In this document: positions 5,533 through 8,702 of the stretch, piece after piece
How positions within the stretch are numbered: position 1 is the stretch's first letter
Layout of the letters: each line of letters starts with the position of its first letter
Assembly (NCBI GenBank): GCA_045612485.1
Contig: JAZKZE010000024.1
Span: forward strand, 1-8,702
DNA from: RGIG5327 sp045612485
GTDB taxonomy: Bacteria > Verrucomicrobiota > Lentisphaeria > Victivallales > UBA1829
Reading direction: 5' to 3'
DNA length: 8,702 nucleotides
Notes under the pieces: generated by a model
What the model saw: the letters and a program-made list of their open reading frames with translations, nothing else
What the model was told of the DNA's origin: nothing
The model's database searches: none
Position numbers and translations under genes: made by a program

Positions 5533-7293
5533 ATGAGCATAAACAAAGATGCAACATTCCTTATTGCGGAAAAAGAGTTGAAGCATTACGGACTGGAAGC
5601 AGACCTGAAGATCGAGGAAACTCTCCCTTCTTTTGAGATCCGCGTAGAGAAAGGAACTTTTATCATTGCCGCTCCCGACAGTGTGGAACTTTTATACGGC
5701 GTATATGATCTTGCAGAAAGGGCAGGGGGGTATTCCTTCTTTGAACCCGGCAGAGACAGATTCGACGAAAACAGAGTGAAAAAGGATCTTCCTGACGGTG
5801 TTTTCGTTCCCGCCCGTCCCGTAAAACTGAAAAGACGGGGATTCATTCAGGAATTTCCTTTCAACGATGAAACGCAGATCCTCTTTGACCACATGGCAAA
5901 AAATAAACTCAATTACCTGCTTGTGTGGATGAAATATTACGATCATCTTTCTGAAGAACTGAAAGAATATGCAAGAAACCGTGGTATCGTCATTGAAAGC
6001 GGTCATCATAACTTTGATTACTGGATCCCCGGTAAGAAATACGGCAAGACCCATCCCCACTTTTTCGCCATGGTGGACGGGAAAAGGATCACCCCCTCTG
6101 AACGGGATTCCGACCTTCTTATGAGTGAACAGCTCTGTACCACCAATAAAGAACTGCGTGCTGAAATCGTAAAAAATATGCTTGCCTACTGTGAAGCCCA
6201 TCCGGAAGTAAAGGTCATTTCCCTTGTTCCCAACGACGGGTTCGGCTGGTGTGAATGTCCCGAATGCAGTAAATTTTATGACAAGGAAAATAAAGGGGAA
6301 TATTATAATCTTTCCCATCATGTTTACAAGGCAGATAAGATCTATCACAACCTGATTGAAGATATTTCCGCCCGTCTGCACGCTGTCAGACCGGATATAT
6401 CTCTTACTTTTGTTGCCTATGTCAATTACAGTGCCCCGGCAGAAGGATTCAAACTCAATAAAAATACTGCCGTTCACATGGCACCCTACTGGCACTGTAT
6501 CAATCATTCCATCGGGGATGAAGAGTGTCCCGTCAACTCCAGTTATGCTGAAGATCTGAAAATGTGGCAGAAAGCCAAAAACGGCGGTGAGATCAATATT
6601 TATGAATATTACATGGGGGTCAACTTCTATCTGTCTTTGCCCATGGTGCATTTTGAGGAGATGTTCCGGGATATTTCCTGGTATAATGTCCACGGTATAG
6701 ACGGGATCCTCACTCAGTTCCATATTCCCCACTGGACGGTTTACGGAAACAATTACTTCCTTATGGGAAGAGCCGGAAGAGGGGAAGATATGGAAGGAGC
6801 CATTGATACCCTCTTTGAAATGCTTTACGGGAATGAGGCAGAAATGGCAAAGAATTTCTGGAAGAAAGTGAAAGATGTTCTGCTTGCCCTGGGCGGGTGT
6901 CATATCCCCTATCCCTATTCCTTCTTGAACAGAGTCAATAAAGAATCTCTGAAAGAATTGAAACTTCTGGCAGAAGAGCTGGCAAAGGCTGCTCCCGCCG
7001 ACCGTATGAGAAAGGAACTTGTCATCTGGACAGAATATCTCATCCGTTTCAAGGAACTCTTTGACACCTATCACGAAGGCAAACTTGAGAAGAAAGATGT
7101 GGATGAGTTTGTGGCATGGATCCACCTTCACAAAGATACAAGAGTCTTTGTCCATGATAAATTTGATATGTATTTCCCGGCACTTCACGAGGCACTGGAA
7201 AAGGGTTTCCCCTGGCTGCATTTCAATTTTGACTGGGAAGATGACTATATCCGTAAACATGAGAAAAGCAACTTTTTCCGTAATAAAATATAA
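5533..7293 (+). CDS. DUF4838 domain protein, putative glycoside hydrolase-like, cytoplasmic
   Basis: This 586-residue protein resembles DUF4838 proteins, uncharacterised carbohydrate-active proteins related to GH20/GH67-like enzymes. An N-terminal domain (about 1-95) resembles the small alpha/beta domain in front of such barrels, including AAPDSVELLYGVYDLAE (46-62). A TIM-barrel-like region follows, with RRGFIQEF (101-108), VWMKYYD (131-137), SGHHNFDYW (156-164), SLVPNDGFGWCECPEC (230-245), HMAPYWHC (315-322) and IYEYYMG (356-362). The C240/C242/C245 cluster is typical of the family; acidic residues in NDG and YEYY are candidate catalytic positions, unproven. The C-terminal part (from about 430) is helical and charged. 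There is no signal peptide, so it would act on imported oligosaccharides or glycosides. AAAGG (5522-5526) lies 6 bases before the ATG. The next gene begins 11 bases after its stop. Confidence 0.82.
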   Translation: MSINKDATFLIAEKELKHYGLEADLKIEETLPSFEIRVEKGTFIIAAPDSVELLYGVYDLAERAGGYSFFEPGRDRFDENRVKKDLPDGVFVPARPVKLKRRGFIQEFPFNDETQILFDHMAKNKLNYLLVWMKYYDHLSEELKEYARNRGIVIESGHHNFDYWIPGKKYGKTHPHFFAMVDGKRITPSERDSDLLMSEQLCTTNKELRAEIVKNMLAYCEAHPEVKVISLVPNDGFGWCECPECSKFYDKENKGEYYNLSHHVYKADKIYHNLIEDISARLHAVRPDISLTFVAYVNYSAPAEGFKLNKNTAVHMAPYWHCINHSIGDEECPVNSSYAEDLKMWQKAKNGGEINIYEYYMGVNFYLSLPMVHFEEMFRDISWYNVHGIDGILTQFHIPHWTVYGNNYFLMGRAGRGEDMEGAIDTLFEMLYGNEAEMAKNFWKKVKDVLLALGGCHIPYPYSFLNRVNKESLKELKLLAEELAKAAPADRMRKELVIWTEYLIRFKELFDTYHEGKLEKKDVDEFVAWIHLHKDTRVFVHDKFDMYFPALHEALEKGFPWLHFNFDWEDDYIRKHEKSNFFRNKI

Positions 7294-7297
7294 GGAA
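7292..7297 (+). promoter_or_regulatory. Shine-Dalgarno followed by T7 before the GH20-like gene
   Basis: AAGGAA overlaps the stop codon of the DUF4838 gene and is separated from the ATG at 7305 by exactly seven T. The layout is almost identical to that of the cation transporter gene (AAGGGA, T7, ATGCTT), but here no hairpin arm is present. Confidence 0.7.
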
Positions 7298-7304
7298 TTT
7301 TTTT

Positions 7305-8663
7305 ATGCTTCACATTGAAAAAAATTATGAATTCCGTGCTGCACTGGATAAAGTGCATGATGTGATTCCTTTTGATCCCGGTACTTTGAAAAATGCAGAT
7401 GAAATTGCCATTGACGGTTCCTGGAAGATCGTTACAAAAGACGGCTTCTATCAGGGAAGTGCCGGAAATGATCTGGAAGACTTTTTCAGAAGCAGTTTCT
7501 CCATGCATCTTCTCACGGCTGCTGCTGTTCCCGCTGAAGGAAAATATTTCTTCCTGGAAGAAACCAAAGGAGCAAAAGAATTTACCATCAAAGCAGAAGA
7601 AAACAAAATCACAATAAAAGGCAATACCCGCAGAGGGGTCATTTATCTGGAAGATGAGATGCGTTTCCGTAAAGCACCCTTCCTGAAAAAAGGTGAAACG
7701 ACAAAAAAAGATATGTTCTCCCCCCGTATGGTACACTCTGCCTGGGGGTTGGATCAGTATCCGGATTCCCACTTGAACGCCATTATCCATGCCGGTTTCG
7801 ATGCCATTCTTGTTTATGCGAAAGGGCCTTCCAAGACCACGTTCGGCCACATGGATTTCAATGAACTTGTATATCGTGCGGAAAAATACGGTATCAAAGT
7901 ATATTTTTACAGCTATCTGGACTCCTGGATCGATCCGGATGCTCCCAATGCCGAACAGCTTTTCGATCGGAATTTCGGAAGTGTATTCAAAGATTGTCCC
8001 GGGGCAAAAGGGCTTGTTATCGTAGGGGAATCCGCTTGTTTCCCCACCAAAGACCCTCATGCGTGTCCTGCCAGAAAAGGGGAACGCGCTCCCGACGATC
8101 ACAGACCTGCCAGCGGTTGGTGGCCCTGTACGGATTACCCCAAATGGCTGAATGGTGTAAAGAAGGCTGTGCGGAAATATACTCCGGACGCTGATATCGT
8201 TTCCTGGTCCTACAACTGGGGCAGACAGCCGGAAAAATACCGCAGGGAACTTATTCAGAATATGCCCCAGGATGTTTCCCATCTTGCAACTTTTGAAATG
8301 TATGAAGTATTGCCGGATAAATTCCCCAATCATCAGGCGTATGTACCGGATTATACCATTACTTTCCCCGGGCCCGGAAAATATTTTGCAACCGAAGCGG
8401 ACGAAGCCTCCAAAAGGAAACTGCCTCTGTATGCCATGACCAATACCGGCGGACGCACATGGGACAGCGGTGTAGTTCCTTATATTCCCGCTCCCATGCA
8501 GTGGGTGAAACGGTTCCGTGCCATGGTGGATTCCGGCAAAAATCAGGGTTTGTGCGGTCTTATGGAATCCCACCATTTCGGTTGGCATCCCTGTATGATC
8601 TCCGAGTGTGCCAGACATTACTTCCTTTCCCCGGAAAGCGATCCCATTGAAGTCGGATCGTAG
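7305..8663 (+). CDS. GH20-like TIM-barrel protein, probably truncated at the C terminus
   Basis: This 452-residue protein resembles GH20-like glycoside hydrolases with an N-terminal zincin-like domain. That domain spans about 1-135, with the block ITIKGNTRRGVIYLEDEMRF (102-121). The barrel starts at SPRMVHSAWGLDQYPD (139-154) and continues through ILVYAKG (168-174), VYFYSYLDSW (199-208), GLVIVGES (236-243), WWPCTDYPKWLN (272-283), WSYNWG (301-306), TFEMYE (329-334), FPGPGKYF (354-361), TNTGG (379-383) and GLMESHHFGWHP (418-429). Glu242 and Glu421 are candidate catalytic or binding acids, unproven. There is no signal peptide, implying a cytoplasmic substrate. The protein ends after SPESDPIEV with two unrelated residues and a stop; relatives, as I remember them, continue with a block like LRRIAxRDFG and a helical region. 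Gene order places it in one transcript with the DUF4838 gene, and both probably act on one imported glycan. Confidence 0.8.
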   Translation: MLHIEKNYEFRAALDKVHDVIPFDPGTLKNADEIAIDGSWKIVTKDGFYQGSAGNDLEDFFRSSFSMHLLTAAAVPAEGKYFFLEETKGAKEFTIKAEENKITIKGNTRRGVIYLEDEMRFRKAPFLKKGETTKKDMFSPRMVHSAWGLDQYPDSHLNAIIHAGFDAILVYAKGPSKTTFGHMDFNELVYRAEKYGIKVYFYSYLDSWIDPDAPNAEQLFDRNFGSVFKDCPGAKGLVIVGESACFPTKDPHACPARKGERAPDDHRPASGWWPCTDYPKWLNGVKKAVRKYTPDADIVSWSYNWGRQPEKYRRELIQNMPQDVSHLATFEMYEVLPDKFPNHQAYVPDYTITFPGPGKYFATEADEASKRKLPLYAMTNTGGRTWDSGVVPYIPAPMQWVKRFRAMVDSGKNQGLCGLMESHHFGWHPCMISECARHYFLSPESDPIEVGS

Positions 8664-8682
8664 CCATGTCGTTCTGTGAGCC

Positions 8683-8688
8683 AAGGAG
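8683..8688 (+). promoter_or_regulatory. Shine-Dalgarno for a gene leaving the right edge
   Basis: AAGGAG lies 7 bases before ATG at 8696, with a T-rich spacer like those of the other genes in this half of the window. Its strength and spacing argue for a real translation start. Confidence 0.5.
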
Positions 8689-8695
8689 TTGATTT

Positions 8696-8702
8696 ATGAC
8701 AT
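8696..8702 (+). CDS. Possible start of a further gene, cut by the window edge
   Basis: Only ATG, ACA and one base are visible. The call rests on the AAGGAG at 8683-8688, the 32-base distance from the previous stop, and the same orientation as all upstream genes. No product can be proposed; it might be a separate gene or a reinitiated C-terminal part of the GH20-like gene. Confidence 0.35.

Noticed and set aside
5692..7260. Long open frame of 522 codons on the - strand
   Set aside because: It is fully antisense to the DUF4838 gene, which has clear family motifs; the translation shows no recognisable domain, and no convincing ribosome site was noted.
7245..8684. Long open frame of 479 codons on the - strand
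   Set aside because: It mirrors the GH20-like gene almost end to end and has no recognisable domain; codon bias of the real gene explains the opening.
1..8702. Apparent abundance of GATC-containing words
   Set aside because: Most occurrences fit frequent GAT and ATC codons in context (Asp, Ile) rather than a spaced repeat; I did not count them against expectation.

Overview
The window carries eight protein genes, all on the + strand, at about 90-95% coding density and moderate GC. The first gene is cut by the left edge, and a ninth gene may start in the last seven bases. I see no rRNA, tRNA, CRISPR array, insertion sequence or integrase. Two tandem genes resembling DUF4838 / GH20-like carbohydrate-active proteins, both without signal peptides, next to an AtuA/DUF4387 cassette suggest an anaerobic or gut PVC-group bacterium, perhaps Lentisphaerota (Victivallales-like). 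This assignment is an inference from remembered family distributions, not a search result.

Region 1 (1-4216) is a tight five-gene operon. It encodes an M20 peptidase-family amidohydrolase (5' end missing), the alpha and beta subunits of a class I (Fe-S) fumarase/L-tartrate dehydratase-type hydro-lyase, an AtuA (DUF1446) family protein, and a DUF4387 protein. Neighbouring genes overlap by 14, 1 and 4 bases or are 4 bases apart, and each internal start has a Shine-Dalgarno sequence. The arrangement reads as one catabolic pathway: an amide is hydrolysed, a hydroxy- or unsaturated acid is hydrated or dehydrated, and the AtuA/DUF4387 pair performs an unknown step. The beta subunit departs from the fumarase/tartrate dehydratase consensus at several conserved positions, so its substrate is probably neither fumarate nor tartrate.

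Region 2 (4217-4316) is the only sizeable gap. It holds a weak AU-rich hairpin, a plausible sigma-70-like promoter, and a perfect 10-bp inverted repeat followed by seven T, which looks like an intrinsic terminator. That hairpin lies directly against the start codon of the next gene, and its 3' arm contains the only Shine-Dalgarno candidate. It may therefore both end the upstream operon and control translation of the downstream gene.

Region 3 (4317-8702) encodes a cation diffusion facilitator with manganese-type transport residues, then a DUF4838 protein and a GH20-like TIM-barrel protein. The last one stops about where related proteins, as I remember them, continue into a further C-terminal region, so it may be truncated or frameshifted. 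A good Shine-Dalgarno and ATG at the extreme right edge suggest that another gene follows.
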